A stretch of 64,000 bases of DNA, from positions 484,636 to 548,635 of the forward strand of contig NZ_JBOEGM010000004.1 of the NCBI RefSeq assembly GCF_050633425.1. The letters are read 5' to 3'. The stretch is from Pelagimonas sp050633425 (GTDB lineage Bacteria; Pseudomonadota; Alphaproteobacteria; Rhodobacterales; Rhodobacteraceae). Of the stretch, positions 33,643 through 42,417 are shown piece by piece. The notes beneath the pieces were generated by a model. It saw nothing but the letters and a program-made list of their open reading frames with translations. It did not search any database and was not told the DNA's origin. Every line of letters starts with the position of its first letter. Within the stretch, counting starts at the first letter, position 1. The position numbers and the translations under genes were made by a program.

Positions 33643-35181
33643 ATGGTCTCTCTCGACGTGTTGGCCCAAGCCGCGGCCCTAGCTTTCTCATTCGAAACGC
33701 TGATTGTGGTGCTATGCGCCGGGGCGTTCGGCATGTTTGTGGGGGCCATGCCGGGCCTGACCGCAACAATGGCGACGGCCCTGTTGGTTCCGGTGACCTT
33801 CTTCATGGATCCCATCCCGGCGATTTCCGCCATTGTGACGGCCAGCGGTATGGCGATCTTTGCCGGAGATATTCCCGGCGCCTTGTTGCGGATGCCGGGA
33901 ACGCCCGCCTCGGCGGCCTATGTCGAGGACAGCCACAAGCTGGCGCTCGCCGGAAAATTGAACCTGAGCCTTGGGACCAGCCTGTTGGTGTCGGCCATTG
34001 GCGGGTTGTTTGGCGTGCTTGTCTTGATCATTGCGGCCCCCGTGCTGGCGGAATTTGCGCTGCAATTCACCTCATTTGAATATTTCTGGCTTGTGCTTCT
34101 GGGCCTGTCCTGCGCGATCTTCATAAGTTCAAGCGATCCGCTGAAGGCCGCTTTGGCGCTGTTGCTTGGCTTGGCGCTGTCGACGGTAGGTCTTGACCCG
34201 GCCTCGGGCACGCCGCGCTTTACCTTCGGCAACATCAACCTGCTGGCCGGCGTTGAATTCGTGCCCGCCATGATTGGATTGTTCGCAATGGGTGAAATCT
34301 TGCGCGGTGCCATTCGTATGAACAGCACGGCCCCTTTGCCTCAGGTTCCGCCAACCAAGGGGCCTTTGTTTGCTGGGTTGGGGGCGCTGATCAAAAAGCA
34401 TCCTTGGAATATTTTGCGCAGCTCGACCTTGGGAACATTGGTCGGATCATTGCCGGGCGCAGGGGCCGATATCGCGGCGTGGATGGCCTATGCCGTATCA
34501 AAACGGTTCTCAAAGAATTCCGACCGCTACGGCGAGGGCGAGGTAGAAGGGCTGGTCGATGCGTCGGCCGCCAACAACGCGGCTGTCGGCGGATCGTGGA
34601 TTCCGGCTTTGGTGTTTGGAATTCCCGGCGACAGCGTGACGGCCATCGTGATCGGTGTGCTTTACATGAAGGGGATCAACCCCGGGCCGACCGTGTTCCT
34701 GCAAACCCCGCACATTATTTATGCCGTATTCATGATCTTCCTGCTGGCGGTGGTCTGCATGGTGCCCCTGGGATGGATGACGGTGAAACTGGCCCGATAC
34801 CTGTTGATCGTTCCGCGGCGCGTTCTCCTGCCTTTGATCCTGACGTTTTGCATCGTGGGATCGTTCGCCTTGACGAACTCGGGCTATGGAATCGCCCTTA
34901 TGTTGGTGATCGGCCTATTGGGGTGGGTTCTGGAGGACAACGGCTTTCCGATCGCGCCGATCATTCTGGGGCTTGTTCTCGGGGGCATGCTTGAACGCAC
35001 TTTCCTGACCTCAATGATCAAGTCCGGGGGGGCCTTTTCGGGGTTCTTTGATCGCCCGATAGCATCGGTCCTTGGGGTGATTGTGCTGCTGGTCTGGGCC
35101 AGTGTTCTTGGAAAGCTAGTTTGGCGAAAGGCGTCTCAAGGACGCGGTGTTGCGTCGCGTGAAACCCCTGAGGAGAGTTAA
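33643..35181 (+). CDS. tctA: Tripartite tricarboxylate transporter large membrane subunit
   Basis: 512 residues, about the usual TctA length, highly hydrophobic with many membrane helices. Diagnostic stretches: GMFVGAMPGLTATMATALLV near the start and GTLVGSLPGAGADIAAWMAY with ANNAAVGGSWIPALVFGIPG in the middle, the duplicated glycine/proline loops of the family. It follows tctB without a gap. A ribosome binding site (GAGGAGAG) at its very 3' end serves the broken aldehyde dehydrogenase gene. Confidence 0.93.
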   Translation: MVSLDVLAQAAALAFSFETLIVVLCAGAFGMFVGAMPGLTATMATALLVPVTFFMDPIPAISAIVTASGMAIFAGDIPGALLRMPGTPASAAYVEDSHKLALAGKLNLSLGTSLLVSAIGGLFGVLVLIIAAPVLAEFALQFTSFEYFWLVLLGLSCAIFISSSDPLKAALALLLGLALSTVGLDPASGTPRFTFGNINLLAGVEFVPAMIGLFAMGEILRGAIRMNSTAPLPQVPPTKGPLFAGLGALIKKHPWNILRSSTLGTLVGSLPGAGADIAAWMAYAVSKRFSKNSDRYGEGEVEGLVDASAANNAAVGGSWIPALVFGIPGDSVTAIVIGVLYMKGINPGPTVFLQTPHIIYAVFMIFLLAVVCMVPLGWMTVKLARYLLIVPRRVLLPLILTFCIVGSFALTNSGYGIALMLVIGLLGWVLEDNGFPIAPIILGLVLGGMLERTFLTSMIKSGGAFSGFFDRPIASVLGVIVLLVWASVLGKLVWRKASQGRGVASRETPEES

Positions 35182-35182
35182 C

Positions 35183-35685
35183 ATAGGGTATTCTCTAAGT
35201 GGGCGGCAGTTGATTGCCGGCAAGTGGATTGCAGGTGAAACCACGTTTCAATCGGCCCCGGCGCAAGGTCCGGCGTATGAATTTGCCGATGGCACGGCTG
35301 CATTGGTCGATCAGGCCTGCGAAGTGGCCGAGGATGCGTTTGGACATTTGGATACATGCCCCGCGAAACCCGCGCCGCGTTCCTAGACCAAATCGCCGAT
35401 CAGATCGAGGCGCGCACCAGTCACATCACCCGGATCGGATCCGCCGAAACAGGCCTGCCGAGGCGCGGCTTTTGGCAGAGCCGGGGGGCGGACAATCGGC
35501 CAGTTGCGGTTGTTTGCATTCCATATTCCCGCTGGAGAGTATTTAGATCGTCGTTAAGATCCGGCGCTTCCAGATCACGCACCGCTGCCGCGTCCCGAGT
35601 TGTGTATGGTGCAACGCTCCATCGAGCCGGTTGCCCTGTTGTTGTTAAAGGGCATTCGGTGCATCCGTGCACCGCTGATATCGTT
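35183..35685 (+). pseudogene. Broken aldehyde dehydrogenase gene (2,5-dioxopentanoate dehydrogenase-like)
   Basis: A gene start is visible two bases after tctA: GAGGAGAG, then an ATA where ATG is expected, followed by GYSLSGRQLIAGKWIAGE. The frame shifts at about 35355, and RAAFLDQIADQIEARTSHIT then RIGSAETGLP continues in another frame. LPDHAPLPRPELCMVQRSIE lies in a third. A deletion removes the cofactor-loop region before CPVVVKGHSVHPCTADIV, where the sequence joins an IS6 transposase fragment. The catalytic domain is absent. The pieces match the N-terminal third of alpha-ketoglutarate semialdehyde dehydrogenases. Lost start, frameshifts and truncation make it a pseudogene. Confidence 0.75.
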
Positions 35686-36137
35686 GTGAAGATTTCCGGC
35701 AAGACGCTCTGGCTCTGGCGCGCTGTTGATCAACACGGCGTCGTTCTGGACGAGATGCCCCAATCCCGGCGGGACAAACCGGCCGCTAAAAAGGTTTCAT
35801 CGCAAGGTCTTGAAACGTGTGGGTCTCTTCCCGAGCGGATAAACACGGACAAGCTTTGCTCATACGGTACGGCCAAGCGCGATCTTATGCCTTGGCTGGA
35901 TCACTGGTCGCACAAGTGGCTCAAAAATCGCGACGAAAACAGCCATTTGCCGGTCCCAAAGCGGGAACGTGTGATGCAGATTATCGCTCTCAGGGCGGCC
36001 TGCAATGCTTCGCGCCCATCCATTCCGCAGTCCGCAATTGTCTCTCTGTTCCAGCTCGCGGATGTGCCGCCTTGACCTTTCTCTACCACGGGATGGAAGC
36101 TCTCCTCGCGTGGAAACGAGTGAGCAGCATCGCCTAA
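35686..36137 (+). mobile_element. IS6-family transposase fragment
   Basis: Starts inside the catalytic domain: VKISGKTLWLWRAVDQHGVV (first aspartate), then INTDKLCSYGTAKRDLMPW (second aspartate) and NRDENSHLPVPKRERVMQ (glutamate). Near 35980 it shifts frame and continues as YRSQGGLQCFAPIHSAVRN, ending MEALLAWKRVSSIA. The N-terminal helix-turn-helix is absent. Right of it, TGTGACAACAGC (about 36179-36190) may be the terminal inverted repeat of the element. The insertion or a recombination at it likely truncated the aldehyde dehydrogenase gene. Confidence 0.8.
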
Positions 36138-36305
36138 GATCGTCACCTACCAGCCTTGACTGCCGCCCCTTCAGTCAATGTGACAACAGCTAGGGGGCTG
36201 TCTGTGGGCATACAGAAATCTAGAATAAAGATTCAAGAATTGTTTCGTAAGCTATTGTTTTCGTGCGTAGATCTTCTCTTTCCTCATTCCCAATGACTTG
36301 TAGCC

Positions 36306-36362
36306 TGTTGATTTTGATAAGGTGATTCACCTAGCGAAACCGGTGGTTCTCACTTTTGCGCA
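36306..36362 (+). repeat. 57-base direct repeat, copy B
   Basis: Matches copy A at 29229-29285 in the same orientation, 18 of the first 18 bases identical and 47 of 57 overall by eye. It lies between the IS6 fragment and an acyltransferase gene. Confidence 0.6.
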
Positions 36363-36426
36363 ACAACTGCATTTCTCCGGCAGGAAATCGGCGTTTTGGC
36401 CCAGCCTAGGTGGCACTTGCGACCGA

Positions 36427-37485
36427 TTAAAGGCTGCGTTTTGGTACGGGAAGAGCGCCGATTACAGCCTTGGCGCTGTTGGTCCAGAACGTCTTGAGCG
36501 GTCTCTCCCAATAATTTACGATCGCCAGACTGAGCAGGATCATCGCGCCGATGGTCACCGGTATCACGACGTATTTGTTTTGCTCTGTTGCCACGCCCGC
36601 CAAGACAAGGCCGCCTATTTCTGAATGCAACAGGTACAGCGGATAGGTCATCAGGCCGATTTTTCTGGAGTATGGCAGCTTGATGTCTCCAAGCCGGGAC
36701 GTCGAGAAAATCAGGAAGGTTAGATAGAAAACGGTGTAGATCGCAACAATGACCCAAGGCGATATCGTGAACGTATCGGCAATGCCTCTGGCAGTCCCTT
36801 TTTCAATAGCGACATAGGTTGAAAAAACATAAGCGGCGATGAGGAAGATGATACGTGCGGTGGAAAACCCGTGTCTCATGACAATCGAGAACAAGCCGCC
36901 CGCTGCGAAGAGTGCGAAATAATAGCTGAAAATCAGCAAGCTATGACCCGTGAAATAGGCGACTATTATTCCGGCTAGCCATATCTTTGTGAGGGTTTCG
37001 AAATGTTTGATTTGCCCTAAGAGAATGATCAGAAAGACCAGAATATAAAAGATGATCTCGAAGGCGAGGGTCCAGTAAGCACCGTCCATAGGCCGAAAGC
37101 CGATATGAGCGGGCACCATTGTCAGGTTTGCGATATACCGAAAGACATCAGGTTTTCCGCCGTCGGTGCTTAGCAGAAATATTGCGATGGTGGTGAGCGT
37201 CATACACAGAAGGAATGTCGGCCAAAGTCTGACAAAACGGGCGATGGCGAAATCGCTGGCTGATTTTCCCTCTGCGGAAATGCTGATGACAAATCCGCTG
37301 ATCAGGAAGAAAAAATCGACGCCAAGGAAACCGTATGCCGCCGAAGCGGTCACAAATGGAATTGGCTGAAGATTGCTCAATGTTCCGTTGCTGATATCCA
37401 ACGCGGTATAGTGGAAAAAAACCACGGACAGGGCTGCCAGGAAACGACCGTAGTCGAGCCATTCAAACGCACGTTGTTGCTTCAT
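36427..37485 (-). CDS. Acyltransferase 3 family membrane protein
   Basis: 352 residues from MKQQRAFEWLDYGRFLAALS at 37485; the frame is open upstream but adds a non-family leader. About ten membrane helices. The first helix end SVVFFHY carries the conserved histidine of the family, and FLGVDFFFLISGFVISIS is its second signature, with R-x-W-P in RFVRLWPTFLL. Such proteins acetylate or otherwise acylate surface polysaccharides. The gene is noticeably AT-richer than its neighbours, suggesting acquisition by transfer. No polysaccharide genes are adjacent. Confidence 0.88.
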   Translation of the reverse strand: MKQQRAFEWLDYGRFLAALSVVFFHYTALDISNGTLSNLQPIPFVTASAAYGFLGVDFFFLISGFVISISAEGKSASDFAIARFVRLWPTFLLCMTLTTIAIFLLSTDGGKPDVFRYIANLTMVPAHIGFRPMDGAYWTLAFEIIFYILVFLIILLGQIKHFETLTKIWLAGIIVAYFTGHSLLIFSYYFALFAAGGLFSIVMRHGFSTARIIFLIAAYVFSTYVAIEKGTARGIADTFTISPWVIVAIYTVFYLTFLIFSTSRLGDIKLPYSRKIGLMTYPLYLLHSEIGGLVLAGVATEQNKYVVIPVTIGAMILLSLAIVNYWERPLKTFWTNSAKAVIGALPVPKRSL

Positions 37486-37778
37486 ATGCAGCGATACTAT
37501 TCCTAGAAACTTACATATTCGACTAAACCAAACATTGGTTGTTGCTGCAATGGCAGAATGATCGTTCGGCCCTGTCATCTCCTCCGCCATTCTTCCAAAG
37601 GACGCGAACCTCACTCCTCAAAGGTTGCAACAAGGTCATGCGTCGAAATCCAAATGGAAAGTACAGGCTGGCCGTGGGGCGGGCTATGAGGCCACGATCA
37701 GGCCCAGGATGTACGTATCCGTTTCTATCGACATGGCTGTCAAAGCTGGTATTTGGGTAGTCCCATTAGGAGTTTTAC

Positions 37779-39062
37779 ATGACCGGTCAAAAAGTTCTTG
37801 TCGCGGGTGGTGGTATTGGTGGCCTGACGCTTGCGCTGACACTCCATCAGATTGGCGTCGAATGCGTTGTTTTCGAATCCGTTCGCGAACTGAAACCGCT
37901 GGGTGTTGGTATCAATTTACAGCCCAACGCTGTGCGAGAGCTGTTTGATCTGGGGTTTAGCGCCGCAGAGCTTGATCAGTTTGGGGTTCCGTCCAAGGAA
38001 TGGGCGTTGGTCGGTCAGAACGGCCAAGAGATATACTCTGAAAGCCGTGGTGAATTGGCGGGATACAACTGGCCTCAATACGGGGTTCATAGGGGTGAAT
38101 TCCACATGGCGCTCCTACGCAAGTTCGTGGAACAGGCCGGCCCCGACGCCATTCGCCAAGGCCATCGGGCCAAGGGGTACGAGATCAACAAAGACGGTGG
38201 CGTGACGCTTGTCCTTGAAAAGGACGGTCAGGAACTGCGCGAAACTGGTGCGGTGCTGATCGGGGCAGACGGTATCCATTCGGCCATTCGCGCGCAAATG
38301 CATCCCGACCAGCCTCCCATTCATTGGGGCGGTGCGGTGATGTGGCGTGGTACGTCTTGGGCAAAACCGGCGCGCACTGGGTCATCCTTTATCGGGCTTG
38401 GGACACATGCGCATCGCATGGTTGTTTATCCGATTTCACATCCTGATCCTGACACCGGGCTGGCGTTGATCAATTGGATCGCCGAGGTGACCTATGATGA
38501 CCCCTCTGCGCATGAAAACATAGGTTGGTTTCGGCAGGTCGGGCTTGAAGATTTCATTCACCATTTCGAAGACTGGACCTTTGATTGGCTTGATGTGCCC
38601 GAGCTGATCCGTGGGGCGGATATGGCCTATGAGAACCCTATGATTGACCGCGATCCCGTCCCCACTTGGGTCGATGGGCCGGTTGTTTTGATGGGTGACG
38701 CGGCGCACGCCATGTATCCGACCGGGTCTAATGGTGCGAGCCAAGCCATTATTGATGCAAGAACCTTGGGCGCGAAATTTTTGGAGCAGGGTGTCGGATC
38801 AGAGGCACTTGCCGCCTTTGACGATGAACTCTGCGAGCCTGTGTCGGCTCTGATCCTGCGCAACCGTGGGGCGGGCCCCTTTGGCTTGCTCAATATGGTC
38901 AATGACCGTTGTGGCGGTGACTTTGATGATATCGAGCAGATCATCCCGCAAGACGAGCGCAATGAATTTATGGCCAAATACAAGGCTGCGGCAGGTTTCG
39001 CACGCGACACCCTTAACGCAGCTGCGCCGACCATTGCGCCGGGGGCAAAAGTCTCTGGTTAG
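37779..39062 (+). CDS. FAD-dependent monooxygenase (aromatic hydroxylase type)
   Basis: 427 residues. N-terminal FAD motif VLVAGGGIGGLTLALTL, central ADGIHSAIR (the DG motif) and the second FAD/phosphate motif VLMGDAAHAMYPTGSNGASQ near residue 308. This is the class A flavoprotein hydroxylase family (salicylate or 3-hydroxybenzoate hydroxylase-like), which uses NAD(P)H and oxygen to hydroxylate an aromatic ring. AGGAG precedes the ATG. It lies upstream of a LysR gene and the ring-opening-like operon at 40145, and may supply the hydroxylated substrate. Substrate unknown. Confidence 0.88.
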   Translation: MTGQKVLVAGGGIGGLTLALTLHQIGVECVVFESVRELKPLGVGINLQPNAVRELFDLGFSAAELDQFGVPSKEWALVGQNGQEIYSESRGELAGYNWPQYGVHRGEFHMALLRKFVEQAGPDAIRQGHRAKGYEINKDGGVTLVLEKDGQELRETGAVLIGADGIHSAIRAQMHPDQPPIHWGGAVMWRGTSWAKPARTGSSFIGLGTHAHRMVVYPISHPDPDTGLALINWIAEVTYDDPSAHENIGWFRQVGLEDFIHHFEDWTFDWLDVPELIRGADMAYENPMIDRDPVPTWVDGPVVLMGDAAHAMYPTGSNGASQAIIDARTLGAKFLEQGVGSEALAAFDDELCEPVSALILRNRGAGPFGLLNMVNDRCGGDFDDIEQIIPQDERNEFMAKYKAAAGFARDTLNAAAPTIAPGAKVSG

Positions 39063-39165
39063 ATTGAGTTTGCCAGTGCCGCGGGGCGGATTTTGCCCCA
39101 AGGCGTTGCAAGAGGCACCTCACCTTGCGTGCAAACAAGGTGCGCACCCCGTGTCCTAAGGAATG

Positions 39166-40038
39166 TTAGGTGGGGTCAAGCGGTGCTTGGCCCGCTGACA
39201 CAGGCATTTTGCTGACCAACCAATCGCGAAAATCCACGGCTGCTGGTTTGTCCTTGTTTATCGACATGTAATAGCCCTCATGGCCCGGTATCGAAGCGGG
39301 ATGCGCGCGCGCCACAAGCCCGGTTTGCAAGGCGTGATCGGCAAGCAATTCACTGACGAGGGCGACGCCACTGCCATGCGCAGCAAGGTGCAAGGCCATG
39401 CCATAGGTGTCCGTGTACAAGGACGGGCTGGGCGTGCCTCCAACCGTCTTGGCCCAAGATTGCCACCCGCTTGAAGTTCCCACAGCTTCAATCAATGGCA
39501 AGTCATGCAGCTCGCCCTTAAGAGCGGGTGATTTCAATGGAATAAGCCGGTTTGGCATCAGTGGCTCGGCGTCGCTCCCGGCCTGTTTGGCGGATCCGAA
39601 ACGAATTTCCACATCGGCACGGGCCGAGTGGAAATCATCAGGCCAGATCGCACTGAGAATTCTCACGCGGAGGGTTGGGAACCGCGCTGTGAACTCGGGC
39701 AATCGTGGGGCGATAATCCAATGGGCGACGCTCACGGATGTTGCGATTGTCAGCAGGTTCTTTGCCGGCCCGGTGTCCACGACGTCCAGTGCCGAGGTCA
39801 GGGCCTGAAGCGGTGCCTCGACTTCCGGCAACAGTCGACGACCGGCGTCGGTTAGCGCCAAGCCCCTCGCATGACGCATAAAAAGAGCCGCCCCAAGCCG
39901 CGTCTCAAGCGATTTGACCTGTTGGCTGACAGCCGATTGCGTAAGGCTCATTTCCTCAGCAGCGGCGGTGAAACTCAGGTGTCGTGCTGCGGCCTCAAAG
40001 GATCGCAGCCAGCCGAGCGGAGGAAGTGATTTTGCCAT
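39166..40038 (-). CDS. LysR family transcriptional regulator (local regulator)
   Basis: 290 residues. Winged helix: LGWLRSFEAAARHLSFTAAA then EEMSLTQSAVSQQVKSLE. Effector domain from about residue 92. It is divergent from the catabolic operon at 40145 and convergent with the FAD hydroxylase gene. A perfect 23-base palindrome starts 11 bases before its own ATG, the usual place for a LysR regulator's binding site. It is probably the pathway-specific activator responding to a substrate or intermediate (inference). Confidence 0.9.
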   Translation of the reverse strand: MAKSLPPLGWLRSFEAAARHLSFTAAAEEMSLTQSAVSQQVKSLETRLGAALFMRHARGLALTDAGRRLLPEVEAPLQALTSALDVVDTGPAKNLLTIATSVSVAHWIIAPRLPEFTARFPTLRVRILSAIWPDDFHSARADVEIRFGSAKQAGSDAEPLMPNRLIPLKSPALKGELHDLPLIEAVGTSSGWQSWAKTVGGTPSPSLYTDTYGMALHLAAHGSGVALVSELLADHALQTGLVARAHPASIPGHEGYYMSINKDKPAAVDFRDWLVSKMPVSAGQAPLDPT

Positions 40039-40048
40039 GGGTCAATCC

Positions 40049-40071
40049 AGCTATTAGTCTTTCTAATAGCT
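40049..40071. promoter_or_regulatory. Perfect palindrome, probable LysR operator
   Basis: AGCTATTAG, five-base spacer TCTTT, CTAATAGCT. It lies in the 106-base gap between the LysR gene and the operon starting at 40145. The internal pattern ATTAG-N5-CTAAT contains the T-N11-A frame of LysR boxes. A possible rightward promoter (TTGTCA 40091-40096, 17-base gap, TAACGT 40114-40119) lies just downstream, so the site is about 20 bases upstream of the -35, as expected for activation. Confidence 0.65.
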
Positions 40072-40144
40072 AAGCGCATAATTCATTCGTTTGTCAAAAA
40101 TTTCCCCGCTTTTTAACGTCTCTTACAGCGAATAGGAGAATGGA

Positions 40145-40744
40145 ATGAATCCTGAAATCAGGAAGATCGTAACCTATGATGAAGAGGTCTTTATCGAAGG
40201 GTTTCGCGCCGCTGGTACACCATGGCGCATGTTTGCGGTTGCGGCTGTTGTGCGCAATCCTTGGGCCGGTCGCTTTGTCGAAGATCTCTCGCCCGAGATC
40301 CGCGCCTATGGTCCCGTCCTTGGTGAAATGATGACCGAGCGAATGATCGCACTCGCCGGGAGTGGTGCCGCGATTGAGGCTTATGGCAAAGCCGCTGTGG
40401 TCGGTCTGGATGGCGAGATCGAGCACGCGTCTGGGCTGATACACACGCTGCGGTTCGGCAATTTCTACCGCGAGGCTGTCGAGGCCAAATCCTATCTTGC
40501 CTTTACGAACACACGTGGCCCGGCCAACGCGCCAATCATGGTCCCGCTGATGGACAAGAATGATGCGGGACGGCGGTCGCATTATTTGACCATTCAGTTT
40601 TCAATTCCCGACGCACCGCGTGATGACGAAGTTGTTGTCGTGCTGGGGGCTGCGACGTCAGGGCGGCCGCATCACCGGATTGGGGATCGTTATCAGGATT
40701 TGAAAGATTTGGGCCATGACCTCGACAACCCTGCCTCGGTCTGA
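40145..40744 (+). CDS. PF06684 (DUF1185) amino acid synthesis family protein
   Basis: 199 residues, complete. Family features include PWRMFAVAAVVRNPWAGRFV, SGAAIEAYGKAAVVGLDGEI and EHASGLIHTLRFGNFYREAV. Members of PF06684 have a chorismate-mutase-like fold, and an amino-acid-related role has been proposed; no reaction is established that I can state. It is the first gene of a five-gene unit with hydrolase, flavin reductase, monooxygenase and aldehyde dehydrogenase, so it probably acts on a pathway intermediate. Confidence 0.85.
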   Translation: MNPEIRKIVTYDEEVFIEGFRAAGTPWRMFAVAAVVRNPWAGRFVEDLSPEIRAYGPVLGEMMTERMIALAGSGAAIEAYGKAAVVGLDGEIEHASGLIHTLRFGNFYREAVEAKSYLAFTNTRGPANAPIMVPLMDKNDAGRRSHYLTIQFSIPDAPRDDEVVVVLGAATSGRPHHRIGDRYQDLKDLGHDLDNPASV

Positions 40745-41504
40745 GCTTGCGGGCCTCTCGGCGATCGAGGTCGGTGCGGGACGCCCGGTGCTTCTATTGC
40801 ACGGCGTTGGATTGCAAGCCGAGGCATGGGGCGCGCAGATCGAGATGCTGTCAGGCGGCTATCATGTGATCGCGCCCGACATGCCCGGTCACGGCCAAAG
40901 CGCTGGCCTGTCCGGGCAGGCGACATTGGATGACTTCGTTCAGGCCTATATACCTGTTTTGAAATCGCTATCCGAGCCTGCTCTGGTGGTGGGGCATTCA
41001 ATGGGGGCGATGATCGCGTTTGAGCTTGCCCATCGCGCCGCGGAAAATGTCGTGGGGGTGGTCGCGCTCAATGCGATTTTCAAACGCAGCCCCGAGGCTG
41101 CTGCTGCGGTGCAAGCGCGTGCAAATGCGCTTGACGGGATCACCGTGCCCAGCCCAACACCGACACTTGCGCGCTGGTTCGATACGTCCGAGTCCCCCGA
41201 AAGACGCGCCTGCGATAGCTGGCTTCGGGCGGTTGATCCTGCGGCCTACAAACAGGCGTACACGGCGTTTGCCAATGGCGATGGTCCCAAGAGGGAGGCT
41301 TTGGCAACTTTGGCGTGCCCTGCGCTTTTCGCAACAGGTGCTCTTGAACCGAACTCAACCCCGGCCATGTCGCAGGCCATGGCCGAGCTGGCCCCGTTTG
41401 GGCGCGCTCTGATTATTGAGGGCGCGGCCCATATGATGCCGATGACCCACGCGCCCGCTGTGAACGACGCGCTTTTGGGGTTGGCCCAGGAGGTTTGGCC
41501 ATGA
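40716..41504 (+). CDS. Alpha/beta hydrolase
   Basis: 262 residues. The nucleophile elbow is VVGHSMGAM (serine near residue 95), the oxyanion region LLLHGVGLQAEAW, and the catalytic histidine is likely in IEGAAHMMPM. The usual acidic residue would fall in ATGALEPNSTP, where a glutamate is seen in place of aspartate. It overlaps the upstream gene by 29 bases and the next gene by four (ATGA). In the suggested pathway it would hydrolyse an ester, lactone or amide formed after ring opening. Substrate unknown. Confidence 0.88.
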   Translation: MTSTTLPRSELAGLSAIEVGAGRPVLLLHGVGLQAEAWGAQIEMLSGGYHVIAPDMPGHGQSAGLSGQATLDDFVQAYIPVLKSLSEPALVVGHSMGAMIAFELAHRAAENVVGVVALNAIFKRSPEAAAAVQARANALDGITVPSPTPTLARWFDTSESPERRACDSWLRAVDPAAYKQAYTAFANGDGPKREALATLACPALFATGALEPNSTPAMSQAMAELAPFGRALIIEGAAHMMPMTHAPAVNDALLGLAQEVWP

Positions 41505-42415
41505 TGGACCTTGATCCACGCGCGCTACGTACTGCTTTTGGCAGTTACATGACGGGCGTTACCGTCGTGACCAGCACAGCTTCGGATGGAACACCGGTGG
41601 GGTTTACGGCGAATTCGTTTTCGTCGGTCTCGCTCGATCCGCCGCTCCTGCTGGTTTGCCCGGGCAATTTTCTCTCGACTTACGATGTTTTTGCCAATTG
41701 CTCTCAGTTTGCTGTCAACATCCTGTCCGAAGGCCAAGAGGACGTGGCCAATACTTTCGCCAGCTTTAAGGGCGACCGTTTTGCGCGTGTTCCTCACCGC
41801 AAAGACGCCTTGGGCAACCTGTTGATTGACGGCGCGCTTACACAGTTTTCCTGCAAAACGCATCGCGCGATTGACGCCGGGGATCATTCGATCCTGATCG
41901 GCGAGGTCCAAGATCTGACCCAAAACGCCGGGCGCGGCCTTGGGTATGCTGGCGGGCAGTTCTTCAGCCTTGGATTGGAGCGTGCCGCGCTTGAACACAC
42001 AGGGAGCGCGGCTCTTGGCGGGGCTATCATAACCGCTGGCGACAACGTCCTGCTTGAGAGAACCGAAACAGGGTTTCGTCCACCGCAGATCATCACCGAT
42101 GATCGGGGCGACCTGCGGCAGAGCCTCGCTACTGGATTGGAAGAGAGGGGCCTGCCAGTCACGCTTGGCCCGGCTTATTCTGTGTTTGATGCAGGCAAAA
42201 CGCATTGTTCTTACTTCCTCGCGACGGCAAGCGCCGCTGGCTCGGGGGCCATGAAGGCTTATCCAATCCACGATATTCCCGAGCTAAAATTCGTCTCACA
42301 ACCCATCACTGACATGATGAACCGCTTCGCCCTTGAAGCGAAAACCCGCAGCTTTGGCCTCTATGTCGGGGATTCGCAGCGTGGCGATGTTCACCTTTTT
42401 CCTGAAAGGACCTGA
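41501..42415 (+). CDS. Flavin reductase with C-terminal extension
   Basis: 304 residues from the ATG at 41501 (AGGAGGT seven bases upstream). The N-terminal 165 residues are a flavin reductase-like domain: LRTAFGSYMTGVTVVTSTAS, VGFTANSFSSVSLDPPLLLV, then FAVNILSEGQEDVANTF and HSILIGEVQDL. These enzymes supply reduced FMN or FAD to a partner oxygenase. The next gene encodes such an oxygenase. The remaining 135 residues (AIITAGDNVLLERTETGFRP onward) form a second domain with Nudix-like flavour that is not usual in simple reductases. It may bind a nucleotide or flavin; uncertain. Confidence 0.85.
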   Translation: MMDLDPRALRTAFGSYMTGVTVVTSTASDGTPVGFTANSFSSVSLDPPLLLVCPGNFLSTYDVFANCSQFAVNILSEGQEDVANTFASFKGDRFARVPHRKDALGNLLIDGALTQFSCKTHRAIDAGDHSILIGEVQDLTQNAGRGLGYAGGQFFSLGLERAALEHTGSAALGGAIITAGDNVLLERTETGFRPPQIITDDRGDLRQSLATGLEERGLPVTLGPAYSVFDAGKTHCSYFLATASAAGSGAMKAYPIHDIPELKFVSQPITDMMNRFALEAKTRSFGLYVGDSQRGDVHLFPERT

Positions 42416-42417
42416 AA

